Shown: positions 1-10,732, counted from the first letter of the stretch. The stretch is DNA of 64,000 nt from Trichobilharzia regenti (GCA_944472135.2 OX235262.1:40599804-40663803), one strand, 5' to 3'. A program made the numbers and translations. The notes: generated by a model not told the origin, from the letters alone.

Positions 1-680
1 ATAAACACTAGGTTCAGGTATGAAAATATGGTAGTGTAAACAGGGATTAAGAAAACTTAATATAACATGAATAAACAGGAAGTTTAGATAAGAAATGCGA
101 TGGGATGCTCATTACTAAAAATTACCTGTTTATGATGGTCATGGCAGGGGACAGGGACATCTGTCCTTGTTATTTCTACATTTCTAACCCGTAATTGCGC
201 AGTGTCAATCTTCTTAGTTATTATGATGCTACATTGTTTCTTTTACCCATCCCCCTGTTTATAATGGCATACTTATTCCTAATTTTAATTTTTATTAATT
301 CGACCCTTGACCGGATATTATTCTGGAACTTTCCCATCCATTTGATATAAATACACGAATGTACAGCCTAGATGATGACTTCGTCGAAAAGAATATTTTC
401 TTCGCTGCAATTGTCTTCAGATGAAAAATCCATGAATGGAAGCTTATCTATCGCCCACTGTCTCTGTGTCTATTATAATAACAAATTACTTGTTTATGCC
501 TGTCCTCACAGTGACTAAGTCACCAGATTGCTTCTGTGAAATGTCTGTTTTTTTTCATATGTAATGGATATCTAATATAGTAATTTGTATGCTTAAATTT
601 TATTTCTTTAAATAAATAAATACTAATAATAATTAACAGATTCTGAGCTCTACAGGAATTTTGATTAGTCTGAATGTAGA
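1..680. other. Unassigned intergenic or intronic DNA
   Basis: I see no coding signal. Bases about 310-430 resemble 11465-11600 in the same orientation (shared blocks around GGAAC.TTC, TACACG and a run ending TCGAAAAGA). This points to a dispersed, possibly LTR-derived, repeat that I cannot name. Confidence 0.4.
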
Positions 681-682
681 TT

Positions 683-885
683 GTGCGTCGGTGGCACAGT
701 GGTTAGAACTCTCGCCGACCATGCACATGGTCCGGGGTTCGAGCCCGCACCGACGCACATCTGATATCTGTGGTCGGCCTGCAAAATTTGGGCTACCGAT
801 ATCCACGCTGAAAATTCCATACTTGTACCGAAAATACAGTGTGGAATCAAGCTGTAAATCAAAAAAATAAAAAATAAAAAAATTT
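683..885 (+). mobile_element. SINE-1, tRNA-derived SINE, full copy
   Basis: The head looks like a tRNA gene: an A box (GGTGGCACAGTGGTTAGA) and a B box (GGGGTTCGAGCCC), closed by a TGCGTCGG/CCGACGCA acceptor-like stem. A unique body follows, then a tail of A and AAAAAT runs. At least seven other copies lie in the window on both strands. It would be transcribed by RNA polymerase III and moved by a LINE. Confidence 0.85.
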
Positions 886-1029
886 CGTCATAAGTAGATA
901 TCAGTCACAGGTTCATGGAAAACCAAGGAGAACTGGATAGTCGTTCCTTCTCAGTTAGTTAGGCTGAAGCAGATTGTCGATGGTATCGTTCTACCGTGAA
1001 TTGATAGGAGTTGAAATTCTAATGTCACT

Positions 1030-1170
1030 GGGTCCCAAATCAGCGGCTAAATGATCAGTGGATCCTGAGTTCGATTCCTGGCAGGGTCATGGCTGAAACT
1101 GCTGGAAAGTCGCAAATTAGAATAAAACAGTTGTCCAGTACGTCTTTTGTAACTTTTTCAGTCAGTGATG
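1030..1170 (+). repeat. Family C hammerhead-SINE relic
   Basis: A B-box-like GAGTTCGATTCC is followed by a badly decayed hammerhead block (CTGGAAAGTCGCAAATTAG..AAAACAG) and the family tail GTCCAGTAC. The CUGANGA core is destroyed. It is recognised only by comparison with better copies at 5732, 34260 and 36180. Confidence 0.5.
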
Positions 1171-1574
1171 GGATCTACACTGCAAAAAGTGTTTTTATTA
1201 GAACTCCTTTCGCCTAGACACAGTTTACATGTATAAAGCTGTAAGCTACTTATGTGTATTGTTTGGCTATTTGTGATGACGTGTAGTTGTTCAGACTAAA
1301 TTCGGTTAGGCTAAATTCTCACCTGCAACCTATCGACTGGAATTAAAGTGCTTAAATAAACTTTTCACATTTCCACCTCAGTTCGAAATTGATCACTAAA
1401 TGTGAAACTTTGAGATCCTAGTCAGAAGAGGAGTCCACTTAAGCTTTCATTTCTGCTGCCCAACACATCAGTCTACTCGTCATTTGAATGTTGTGTTTTT
1501 TGTGTGTGTAACCGTCATTTCATTCTCACCTTACTGACTGCATGACTGGGTATGTTAATTTTTTATCTGGATTC
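1171..1574. other. Unassigned
   Basis: No coding signal, RNA gene or repeat relationship recognised. Confidence 0.4.
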
Positions 1575-2335
1575 TAATCGTGACAGATTAAATGGTAACC
1601 GTCAGTTGGTTAAGTCATCTGACCATAAAGCTGAGCAATATTGAGGTTGGGCGTCGAGTGCTAGGTATTTGGGAGGGGAAATCAATCGACGAGGTTGTGA
1701 AGTTACACTGAATGTGATGGTAAAGACATGTGTTGCGCCAGCCTTGATGTGCGTCGGTGGCGCAGTGGTTAGGACTCTCGCCGACCATGCACATGTTCCG
1801 AGGTTCGTTCCCCTGCCGAGGCACACCTGATATCTATGGTCGGCTTGCAAATTTGGGCTACCGATTTCCATGCTGAAAATTCCATACTTGTACCGAAAAT
1901 ACAGCGTGGAATCAAGCAGTAATCAAAAATAAATAAATAATAAATGTTAGCTGACATAGGGTCGATGAGGTTGAAAAAGGGCTAGTGGTGGTCAAACGAA
2001 AACATGGCTTCATCAGTCAGTGAAATCCACAACAGTTAGTGTACCATAGTAATGTAGGCAGGCTTAGACTGGCATCCTGGTTGGGGTCCTTGGGATGATA
2101 GGAGCCAATAAAGGCTGGAGACAAGTGGTGATATGGCTCAAATTCCTCGTTCTCGATGATATCGCAGATACATCAACTTATTGTGAATTATAATGGCCAA
2201 TAAAATTATATTGTTCTTCCGTGTTACTATTCTTTTGGCCTCTGTCACATTTCTGTTTATTACCTCTCTTTTGAATCTCTCTGTACTCTCTTCTCTTTCT
2301 TTGTGCTGTATGTAGGGAGTGTGTAAACTTGAACT
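1575..2335 (+). pseudogene. LINE-2 3' fragment, interrupted by SINE-1
   Basis: This is the 3' end of the second non-LTR family, also seen at 49320-50790. The line reading S-N-I-E-V-(G/R)-R-R-V-L-G and G-K-S-I-D-E-(A/V)-V-K-L-H is shared with 50215-50290. The downstream blocks (TCAAACGAAAACATGGCTTCA, GGGGTCCTTGGGATGATAGG, GGTGATATGGCTCAAA) match 50400-50540. SINE-1 at 1749-1950 sits inside it. Stops and frameshifts make it dead. Confidence 0.7.
1749..1950 (+). mobile_element. SINE-1 nested in LINE-2
   Basis: Full copy with A box, B box (variant GAGGTTCGTTCCCC) and an AAATAAATAA tail. The LINE-2 sequence stops on its left and resumes on its right, so it inserted after the LINE did. I could not define a clear target-site duplication. 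Confidence 0.8.
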
Positions 2336-2520
2336 GCTAGCCTTGTACGCAGACGGTTCGAACCGTGGCGGTTGGTGCGCATCTCTCAAGAGTGCCAAAC
2401 TAGGATGAAACAGCTCTCCAGTACTCTCAGGTTTTCCAGTGGTTCTCTAAGTGATGTCAGCACATGATTAAATCCTCCATCGAACCTTATTTTTCACACG
2501 ATTGGTTATGATTTCAAAAT
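2310..2520 (+). repeat. Family C hammerhead-SINE copy
   Basis: Order: tRNA-like B-box region (ACGGTTCGAACC), then a hammerhead relic at about 2370-2420 (CTCAAGA, GTGCC, AAACTA, GGAT, GAAAC), then the tail (CCAGTACTC.CAGGTTTTCC.. TGATGTCAGCACATGATTAAATCC). The core is CUCAAGA instead of CUGAAGA, so G5 is lost and it should be inactive. Confidence 0.65.
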
Positions 2521-2899
2521 GGAAAGACCATGTATCTATCCATTCAGCTGCTCATGTAAAGCAAGTTATAGTGGCCATACTTGAGAACACTTATCAGTTT
2601 GACTAAATAATTTTGTGGTAAAAATCATAACCCAGACGGGTCATGAATCTACTATAGAAGAGCTTTTTCTTTCCTATCAGTAATCAGATAACAAATAAAC
2701 TGCCAAAAGCCCTTAGGCAATGAATTCTGAAATCATCAGTGGTCACTGCAATTCGCCTTGACACAACTGAAGCTCTGCTTGTCAAAGAAAAGTGTTCATC
2801 CACTATTACTACCCTCGTTTTTTTGTGGAGACAATAAATTCATAAATTCTGTATTACCATTACTGCTCTTCATAAAAACAGTACTCCTTAATTATCATG

Positions 2900-2900
<1 letters not shown>

Positions 2901-2935
<35 letters not shown>
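2901..2935. repeat. (TA)n microsatellite
   Basis: About 17 perfect TA units. Confidence 0.95.
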
Positions 2936-2954
2936 CTGAAAAAAAGAATTAGCG

Positions 2955-3300
2955 ACAAGAAACACTGACTGACAAAAACCAACAGACAGCAGTCAATCGC
3001 TCAACAAATATGTAGGATTAAATAGAGATGGATGGATCGTGCATACATTGACGAGGCCGTCGAATGACATGGCGCTCAGTGTAGGTTCTTGCACGAGTGG
3101 AGTCCCAATGGGAAGCAACTAGTGGGACATCGGTGCGAGGGTGACATGGAGAAGATAGCGTGGCAAAGAGGAGATGAGAGATAACGGTCAATCGTGGACC
3201 CAGCTGAAGAGGACTGCAGACAACAGAACAAAGTGGAGAGGTGTTGTTGAAGCCCTATGTTCCATTTGGAACCCAAAGGATTAATAAAGATAATAATATA
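2955..3300 (+). pseudogene. RTE retrotransposon 3'-end fragment
   Basis: Matches the last part of the RTE at 22465-25540: the stretch encoding PIAQQIC-like residues, the GGTGACATGGAGA block and the terminal GAAGCCCTATGTTCCA.T.GGAACCCAA followed by AATAATAATA. It is frame-broken and 5'-truncated, as is usual for target-primed LINE copies. Confidence 0.8.
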
Positions 3301-3777
3301 ATAATATAACTGTAGAACCTGATAAACAGCAGGAAGAAGTTATCAAAAAAAGGATATTCTTTGTTCACTAATCTAGAATTCTAGAATTAATAAGTTGTTT
3401 TTTCTTCAATATGCAGTGTTATAGATTTCAAACCATTTTTGTCATTTAAAGTCTTGAATAATTTACTGAAAAAAATATTTAGAATAACTCAAATTGATTT
3501 TCGATGACAGACACATCTCAAATAATGTAGTCAACCAACTGAGTGCATGCATTACTTAATTTGACCTAATTATGGCCTTTTTGTTTTCAGTTTATATACT
3601 TCAAATTTGATTTTCATTTTATATTTTTAAAACTAGTCATAGTTATACCACCTCTGACTGACTGACTGACTAACTGATTTTCAACACAGAAATAAGCACA
3701 AAAGTGCTGCAGTCCAGCTTGTCACTCTCCGTGTAGCACAAATAGGAAGAAAAAGGAGAGGAAAGAAGAGATTCATT
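3301..3777. other. Unassigned AT-rich DNA
   Basis: I see nothing beyond a short CTGACTGA tandem at about 3655-3670. Confidence 0.4.
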
Positions 3778-3812
3778 GTAATTAGTAGTGTTCTCTAAGC
3801 TAGTTGGTTTAG

Positions 3813-3856
3813 TTGCGGAGGTTTCATCGCCCTTCTGGGTGACATCTTCAGCGCAA
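3813..3856 (-). ncRNA. PLE-D hammerhead ribozyme, left arm
   Basis: On the minus strand: stem I UUGCG (3852-3856) pairs CGCAA (3813-3817). The core CUGAAGA is at 3845-3851, and stem II GUCACCC/GGGCGAU has one A.C mismatch and an extra U after the core. Then come GAA and a minimal stem III region ending CUC at the predicted cleavage site. Stem III has a C.C opposition, so activity is doubtful. Confidence 0.65.
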
Positions 3857-4493
3857 TTTTTAGCATAAAGTGAACAGAACACCAACAAGGAACTATCATG
3901 AAAGAACAGAAGAAAATTCATCCTACCATATATAAGTAAAAAATATCTCTGAAATAACAGCTAGAATAGTGAAATTGCTTGAAATAAATATGGCACACAA
4001 GCCAGCCAACAATATCACTCCATTCAAGATGGTGCAAACCGAAAGACCCGACGGAAAAAGGAGATAAAATTAATACCATGTACAAAATAATTTGTATGAA
4101 CCGTAACAGACATTACATCGGTCAAATTGGGCGTCCCTTTCGAGTGAGAATCCAGGAACACAAATCAGCTGTGAAAAGACATGATATATATTTTTTCATA
4201 TCAATACATATAGATAATTATGGACATCAGTTTGATTGGGATTATGTCGACATTTTAGACAGAGAAAACACCAAATGTACACTCAGGAAATTCCTAGAAG
4301 CCTGGTACTCAAGCGAGCATGCGATTAACAAACATGTTAATATAGACCAAATCTACCAACTGATAAGAAGTAAATCATGTGAAATTTCGAAATCCAAGTC
4401 AATAGAGAATGATCAATACAGATGTAAAGATGGTTACCGGGAGACGCAATTCTATCACTCCTAGAAAATTTCAATGAGTTCACTTTATGCTAA

Positions 4494-4545
4494 AATTCGC
4501 CCTGAAGGGGGATGTTGTCGAGAAGGACGACGAAAGCTCCGCAAC
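4494..4545 (+). ncRNA. PLE-D hammerhead relic, right arm
   Basis: CTGAAG at 4502-4507 is followed by extra G residues, then stem II GUUGUC/GACGAC, then GAAAG, CUC and CGCAA. Stem II differs from the other copies (GUCACC/GGUGAU) yet still pairs fully. The core insertion should inactivate it. Confidence 0.5.
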
Positions 4546-4689
4546 TAAACGAACCAACTCAGAGAACACTACTAATTGGTAATCATCTACCTGAGCTTCA
4601 AATCTTCTCTATTATTTCAGAGACTCATTGTGAAATTTCGGTAGATAAGCGAGATCACAGAGAGAGAACGCGTTTGCGCCGTTGAGAAC

Positions 4690-4800
4690 GATTCTGAGCT
4701 ATATCACCAATTTTCTCCAGCCTTCATTGGTTTTTAGCCTCCTGAGGACTTCAGTCAGGCAGTCTATACCTCTCGGAGTGGGTGGTTTAAACTAACTGTC
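4690..4800 (-). repeat. LINE-2 3' tail fragment
   Basis: Read on the minus strand it contains blocks equivalent to GGCTGGAGA..GGTGATATGGCTCA and a C-T-C-A-G-G-A-G-G step, like 2080-2150 and 50490-50560. Confidence 0.5.
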
Positions 4801-5640
4801 ACCAATTTCATGGACTGATGCTGGATTTCGGTTTAATCGCATCCAACTCTTTTCCGACTTAATCCTATGGGGAATAACATTGTTCATCAAGGTAGGCGAT
4901 GATATCGTATGCGCAAAACATACTCAGTCTCAGTCAATTCACCTTGACAACTTCGTCGACTTACTTGCCCTCCTTACCTAACACTTTATGCTTAGCTTCA
5001 GTATTACTTACCATATTATACCACTTTACACGAAAAGGAGAACTCAGACACCTTTAATTAGAGACAGCCATCCTTTAGGTAAGGAATCACAGAAAGCAGC
5101 CTAAATACAGAGTTGTTTGTCTAATAACATAGTCTATATTCACAATCCCTAGATTATAAACCATGTGCTTTTGTGAAAAATCAGTAAGGAATGTAAAGAC
5201 TGCTGTGATGGAAAGGTTGTATATATATTCTCTATATAGTGCTCTTGCACACCATCATGTGTGATTTCTATAACTTCCCGCCCCCACTCCTCAAAAAATA
5301 AAAAAAGTCAGAATGGGCTGATTCTCAATTTCAAAATACAGTCGGTTAGGCTACGTCAAAAAGAATCAAAGTGTATGGTGAAATAATAATTAGATGAAAT
5401 CACATGTGTCCGCCTGCATTTTTTCAAAAAAAATTCTTGATTTGATTAACTTAGAATCTTCATAACAAGGTTTCACTGTTATTGAGAAAAAGTACTGAAT
5501 GCATGTTGATGTCAATCAGATCAAAATAAACTGCACTTTCTTTTTTGCAAAATGATATTAACGTTATAATCATGTGAGATAATAAATTTTGAACAGTCTG
5601 TTAGCTTTAGCTGGGAACTTGTCAGCACTGTGTGTATGTG
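4801..5640. other. Unassigned
   Basis: No gene, RNA or clear repeat recognised in this AT-rich stretch. Confidence 0.4.
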
Positions 5641-5830
5641 ATCCCAGCAGAGATGGATGGTCAGAGAGTTTGCATTGTAACATGAAGGTCCTCAGTTCTA
5701 TCCCTGATGCCATCATAGATACTCCGTACTGAAGAGTTCAGAATAAAGACGAAATAGCTAACCAATAAATTCTGGTTTTCAACACTTCTCTGACTGATAC
5801 TGCTTTGTAATCTAACTTGAAACTAACTGA
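5640..5830 (+). repeat. Family C hammerhead-SINE copy
   Basis: B-box-like TCAGTTCTATCCC is followed at about 5730-5762 by CTGAAGA, GTTC, AGAATAAA, GAC, GAAATAGCTA. The CUGAAGA and GAAA core elements are both kept, but stem II is weak and stem I is not obvious. Ends with the family tail including TGACTGATACTG. Confidence 0.6.
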
Positions 5831-6514
5831 AGATACTCTAAACTCACCTGATCATAAAATTAGATCTTTTATTGATTTTATTTAATTTTTTTTTGACAGC
5901 AGAATCAGTGGAATCTTACTGACACACGAAGTCAGTGAGAACAGCATCACTTAATAAGATTTAGACATATGCTTCGATTAATCCCATGTTCCTTTTTCCA
6001 CTGATGTCAAATATCGATAACGTTGAGCTCAGTACACCACTGAAATGTATGTCCTTTGAACTGGTTTGTACTCCAACTGGAGTACACCGCTTTAAGCCAT
6101 TCCAAGTTTCAGCGGCTCAAGTTGCTAGCCAAACATTCAAACTTCTCTGTTTTTTGGGCTTACTGTGGGTTAGTAAACTGGGTAAGATTTACAAATGTTC
6201 CAGTCGGGAATTAAACTCGGATGTTTTGTGTAGCTGGTAAGCGTTCTATCATTGAACAGCGAAGAAGCGTGAGTGTTCGTTAGTGAAAAAGGTAAATTCA
6301 TGAGTCTTTTGGTTGGATTGACTGAGATGCCTTATATATATACATATACATGTAATGCATAGCCTTGATGAGCGATGTTAGTCATAATGAAATACGTCAT
6401 TAATCCATGAATTCATCCATAAAGTGTAGATTACTTGCTCCAAGTCCTTGAGATGTTAATAATCGATATTTGTAGGCTGTTTGTAACATGCTTCAAAGTT
6501 ATTAGCAATAAATC
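5831..6514. other. Unassigned
   Basis: Nothing recognised apart from a short TATATACATATACATG run near 6338-6355. An 84-codon open frame at 5986 has no family signature, and I treat it as chance. Confidence 0.4.
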
Positions 6515-7320
6515 AGTTGCCTATTATTTATTATTATTGTTCCTTTAGGTTCCTAGTGAAATACAGGGGTTCAGCAACACATCTTCACTTTTTCCTTTTT
6601 GTTGCGCTCCTCTTTAGCTTGCCCCACGACTGCCCAGAAACTCTCACTTCCTTCCCGCACGATCTCCTTCATATCGCCTCAGGAGCCCAACTAGTCGTTT
6701 CTCATTCGAATTCCTTTAGAGTGATGGCCTGGAGCGCTATGTCATTCAGCGGTCTCCTCAGCGTGTACCCAGTCTTTCTCCATTTTTTCCGTTAATTTTT
6801 TTAGTGATAGTTTCTTGATTGGCTCATTTTCAGAGTCCCTTATCGCCTATCCTTATGATGCTAAATGCAATAGATTTCCACACTGGTTTCAGTGATGAAG
6901 GTCTACTTTGCTTCTCCGATTATGTATGGACCCTGTAGCTGAAACGGTGATGCTTACATAAGTGAATGAAGTGACCTTTTTCAAATGCTTCCTGTTGATG
7001 GTGACTGGCGCTGGTTGTTGTTGCCATTGTTTGGTTATCTTCAACTCCGTCTTCTACATATTTATCTAATGTCTCGTCTTTGGCATCTGCCTCTTCTTGC
7101 AGTTCATACGTTTACGCCTGTAGATCTTTAAGTTTGTTTGCAACTAGGTATAAATCGTCCGCAAAATCCAGGTGTTCTAGATTCCCGAAATATTCCCGTC
7201 TTCTGTCTCTCCACGATCCCCACAATAAAGTAGATGTATTCATCTCTTTTCGTTTTTCAGATCCTGAAAAACATTAATAGTCCTCATCGGACTATTCTTT
7301 CTTCCATAAATTCAAGTCCA
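6515..7320 (-). pseudogene. RTE 3'-half fragment
   Basis: Minus-strand copy. It begins (at its 3' end) with AATAATAATAA and a decayed CCTATGTTCCA-type terminus at 6525-6570. It runs back through the GGAGACCGCTGAATGACAT block and the region encoding the V-T-S-F-T-Y stretch and the Gln-rich linker (7010-7040). Multiple stops; dead. Confidence 0.7.
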
Positions 7321-7440
7321 GTGTATAGTATGATTACGTCTCCACCATCTACTTTTATGTTAACTCCTCTGAAGTGTGGTACTTTGGACTGTTGCACTTT
7401 TGGGCAAATTTTTAACATCAGTCATGATTAATCATCGTTG

Positions 7441-8084
7441 AGTAAACAGTCTACAATGAATGAAAGCAACTAGAAATTGGTTAATAGCTGTAACATTCTA
7501 GTTCGCATGTGTATTGTACTATGGGAGACATGTTAGGCCTTAGGTACTCAGATCTACATGAGCGATGTATTAATCATTAATTTTATATTCATAAAAATAA
7601 AATAATTTCTAGTTACGTGTTTTTGATTATGCCAAGGGATGAGTGAAATTCCTGGAACTTGTTAATTGAATACAATAAACGACTACTCTTCTTATTCTTT
7701 GCGTTGGCTTTCATGTACTAGTTAATTGATTTTGTAAAAATGATGCATTGAGACAAAAATTACTTTAACAGGCATATATTGATTTTTAAAATTTGTTGAG
7801 GTTATTTCCGTCTGAATGAATATTTATCTCAAATGAAGTAATCATCACAACGAGACCTCCATCTAAAAATATTCAGTTAACCAGTGATGTTATTTATCCA
7901 CTCTTAGCCAAAGTGATTTTCCTCTTATGAATACAGACTTATTTATTAACTTAATGTACAGAATACCATAGTTTTTGATGCCATCAAGGTGAGCACATCT
8001 GCATTAGCTTATAAAACACTGTCTCGGATACTACTCAACGCTGTTAGCAAAATGAGAATGGAAGTGTGTCTTCAGGTCAATAAC
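7441..8084. other. Unassigned
   Basis: AT-rich; no signal recognised. Confidence 0.4.
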
Positions 8085-8870
8085 AAAAAATACTGTGAAG
8101 TTGTGGTACCTAGTTGTAGTTGAGAAAATCGTTCAAAATCATATTTAAAGCAATAGCATATTAGTTTGTTAGGCGTATCACACAATGAAGCAGTATTATT
8201 TACTAGATGACAAGGTTTCGTACACAATTTATTGTTCATAATCATAACAGCAATTATAATCACACGACTTTGAAACTTGAGTTTTATAGTTTTTTTTGTT
8301 TTCTCCTATTTATCTCTGTTGGGGTAGTAGAATTTTCCAGATATCTGCCTGGACAGGTGTTGAATCATTCCTATTACATGTATTTGCAGTTGATTAGATA
8401 AGCAAAGCTTCTGTTATCAATCTCTCCCTCCACCCTGCTACTGAATTAGATTTTAAAACTGTCATTCTATCCCGTCCTATTTTATGGTTGTGTGCGACTG
8501 CATGAAGTGCTATAGCTGAACTATTCTCTAGATTTCTTATCTTATTTGGGTCAACCATTCTAGATTTAGCTAGGTTCTTATGTTGGGCTAGTCTGACTAC
8601 CCCGTTCTACTAGTTTGACCTATGTATTTGACCTGACAATCATTGAAGGCGGGGTATTAGATAAACTAAAGTGTTTTGTTTTATTGTCTCCACAGGACTT
8701 ATCCTTTAACCGACGAAGCCTGTTTCTAATTGAGTTTGTGGGTTTGAATGCCAACCTTTTTATTCCTGCCTTGTTAAGAATTCTGCGTAAGGTGGTTTCC
8801 GAGGTTTCTTCCTTGTATGGAATTACTAGTGATGATTTAGATTCCTTATTGTTGGTGTCGTCATTAGTAT
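8085..8870 (-). pseudogene. PLE-F fragment (GIY-YIG part and 3' arm)
   Basis: Read on the minus strand, it decodes in broken frames to a Penelope-like C-terminus: N-N-K-E-S-K-S-S-L-V-I-P-Y-K-E, then S-E-T-T-L-R-R-I-L-N-K-A-G-I-K, also found at 27180-27245, 33080-33130 and 56510-56580. A decayed GIY-YIG region follows, then the family 3' arm with a hammerhead-like motif. Open frames on the plus strand here are shadows. Confidence 0.7.
8201..8250 (-). ncRNA. PLE-F hammerhead-like motif, decayed
   Basis: Minus strand: core AUGAUUA (8239-8245), extra U, a long imperfect stem II (ACAAU/AUUGU), GAA (8217-8219), and a stem III ACCUUGU whose AC/GU ends pair, followed by C at the predicted cleavage site (8209). 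Stem I is poor in this copy. See the A3-U8 finding. Confidence 0.45.
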
Positions 8871-9020
8871 CACGATTATTATTATTATCATTATTATTGT
8901 CATTATTATTATTATTATCACAATCGCTACTACCATTCTATGTAAGCAAAATGTAAAAATAAAGTAAATAATGATAGGAGCGATAATAATAATAATGATA
9001 ATAATAATAGTGATAATAAT
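8870..9020. repeat. (ATT)n / (AAT)n-rich microsatellite
   Basis: Interrupted ATT units at about 8876-8920 and AAT/GAT units at about 8985-9020. The second block abuts the left arm of PLE-E. Confidence 0.85.
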
Positions 9021-9052
9021 AATATTGTTTTCAATTAGATCTCATCAGGCTT
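9020..9052 (-). ncRNA. PLE-E hammerhead, left arm, cut off at the cleavage site
   Basis: Minus strand: AAGC stem I half (9049-9052), CUGAUGA (9042-9048), the same 9-nt stem II loop as the right copy, GAA (9030-9032), and the first part of stem III. Beyond 9021 the match with the right arm ends and ATT repeat begins. The 3' stem I strand is therefore absent and it cannot self-cleave as a unit. Confidence 0.65.
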
Positions 9053-9461
9053 AACTCTAATATATATAAGTTTACAAATAAAAATTCAAATATAAACCAA
9101 TCACGGTGTTTTGTCTATAGGATAATACGATGATGAATATAAATTGTGCAATTAGTCATAATAGTAGTAATGATAATAGGGATAATTATAATGGTTTTAT
9201 CAATAATAAGGATGAAAAAGTGAGGCAATCTGTGATAACACGAATAATGAAAAAAAACAGCATGATTAAACAAACAATTGTTCAGGTGGAAGTAGTCGAT
9301 AAAGGCTAGTAAAAACAAATGAACCGATTAAGTAATGTTAGATTGTAAGGGAAGGAAGTGAAACACGTTTATAATGAATATGTGATAAGATTAAGGGATG
9401 ATAAGAAAGGGGTTGAAAATATAAATAAGGGGTGGTGTAGAAGTCTTTAGTTGGTTATGTC

Positions 9462-10430
9462 TTAATAGGCCAAGCAAGGGAGGGATAATGGCTGTACGAA
9501 CTTCCTTAGTTTAGGTTTAATAGTTCGAATAACTATCGCCTCAGGTGTGTGTAGTAGACGAATACGAAGTTTATCAGAAAAATTCGGTGGGATACGTTGA
9601 ATTACTTTGAAGGCTTTCGTTTTCTCAACTACATGACCACTATCAATTAAATGTGACTGAATTGAGCTACGGATTGTTTTTGTCTGTCCTTTGTCAAACC
9701 ACGATGGGAGATGTTCACTAACACGTCGGCTAAGCTGTCTAGTAGTACGCCTAACATAACTGTCACCGCAGGTGCAGTTGAATTGATAAATACACATTGA
9801 TGTGACAAAAATATCAAGCTTATCCTTCTTTTGCGTCCCAATCATTTGTCGGCTAGAGAATGACAAACATAAGTATACTGCGTAAATGTTCTACGTATAC
9901 TCCTTGAAAGTCTTTGGAATAGAATCTCACTTGATAAGTCACCATTGAATTGTAACTTAATAAATAGATGTTTCTTATGTACAGTCAGAGTCTCAGGTTG
10001 TTTCTCTGATGTTTTCATATGTTTCTTTATAAAACTACTCGTATAGCCCATTTCCGTCAAGGAATCGTGAATATATTCAAATTCCTTTTGTAAGAGGTCA
10101 TTCGTACATATCTTTCTTGCTCTGCTCGTAAGACATTTAACAACATTTTTTAAAACATCAAGTGGACACGTATCTAAGGAAGTGTGTGTATTGCCCTGTG
10201 AATTTGCTTTTTCTATACACGCTTCTCCCAAGTGACCCATCTTCTCTCCTACTTAGCAAGACATTCAGGAAATGTAGTTTATTCTTTTGCTTCTCTTCAG
10301 AAGTAAAGGTAAGCGAAGGGTGGATGTTGTTGAATTTCAGCAACAATTCGGCCTAATGGTGAACTCATAGCTACTCCATCTACTTGTCGATAGTATGAAT
10401 TATTGAAGATAAAGTGAACATTCATTGTGC
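9462..10430 (-). pseudogene. PLE-E reverse transcriptase / GIY-YIG protein, broken
   Basis: Reading down the minus strand: an RT motif B-like G-V-A-M-S-S-P-L-G (about 10375-10345) jumps straight to F-N-N-I-H-P-S-L-T-F-T and H-F-L-N-V-L-L-S-R-R-E-D-G. The Y-V-D-D segment is deleted. A thumb region follows (9842-10240, another frame). The last frame (9462-9866) holds S-M-C-I-Y-Q-F-N-C-T-C-G-D-S-Y-V and R-R-V-S-E-H, a GIY-YIG-like domain, and a C-terminus P-E-A-I-V-I-R-T-I-K-P-K-L. At least two frameshifts; non-functional. Confidence 0.75.
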
Positions 10431-10651
10431 ATTTAAGAAGTAATTCTTTGAGGCTGCACAATGAATGTTTTTCATTATTCGTATTATCACAGATTGCCTC
10501 ACTTTTTCATCCTTATTATTGATAAAACCATTATAATTATCCCTATTATCATTACTACTATTATGACTAATTGAACAATTTATATTCACCATCGTATTAT
10601 CCTATAGACAAAACACCATGATTGGTTTATATTTGAATTTTTATTTGTAAA

Positions 10652-10652
<1 letters not shown>

Positions 10653-10685
<33 letters not shown>
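10653..10685. repeat. (TA)n microsatellite inside the PLE-E right arm
   Basis: About 16 TA units. The equivalent position in the left arm (about 9059-9069) has only a few, so the array expanded after the arms formed. Confidence 0.9.
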
Positions 10686-10689
<4 letters not shown>

Positions 10690-10732
10690 AGCCTGATGAG
10701 ATCTAATTGAAAACAATATTGTTAGCTTTAAT
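10686..10732 (+). ncRNA. PLE-E hammerhead ribozyme, right arm, apparently intact
   Basis: Stem I AAGC (10689-10692) pairs GCUU (10725-10728). The core CUGAUGA is at 10693-10699. Stem II is GAU/AUU with loop CUA (10700-10708). GAA is at 10709-10711. Stem III is a 12-nt perfect palindrome (10712-10723). The cleavage triplet is UUA, with predicted cleavage after A10724. Every invariant core base of the hammerhead family is present. The 3-bp stem II (with a G.U closing pair) is short, so a dimeric active form is possible. Confidence 0.85.

Larger units (their letters stand above)
3778..4575 (+). pseudogene. PLE-D relic: GIY-YIG domain between inverted hammerhead arms
   Basis: Bases 4078-4464 encode 128 residues matching the C-terminal half of the Penelope-like protein at 57789-59399: Y-K-I..., H-Y-I-G-Q-I-G-R-P-F-R-V-R-I-Q-E-H-K (GIY-YIG core with its arginine), then D-N-Y-G-H-Q-F-D-W-D and F-L-E-A-W with the likely catalytic glutamate. 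No reverse transcriptase part remains. The left 95 bp (3778-3872) is an inverted copy of the right end (4480-4575), each with a hammerhead motif. It looks like a shortened version of the 57.7-60.7 kb element. Confidence 0.8.

Noticed and set aside
2901..2935. CRISPR-like or tandem array structures at (TA)n tracts
   Set aside because: Simple microsatellites in a eukaryotic genome; no repeat-spacer structure.
5986..6240. 84-codon open frame
   Set aside because: No domain, no homology I recognise, no splice-site context; expected by chance in a window this size.
8615..8956. 113-codon Leu/Ser-rich open frame (apparent membrane protein)
   Set aside because: It is the antisense of a PLE-F linker and an ATT microsatellite; the hydrophobicity comes from the repeat.
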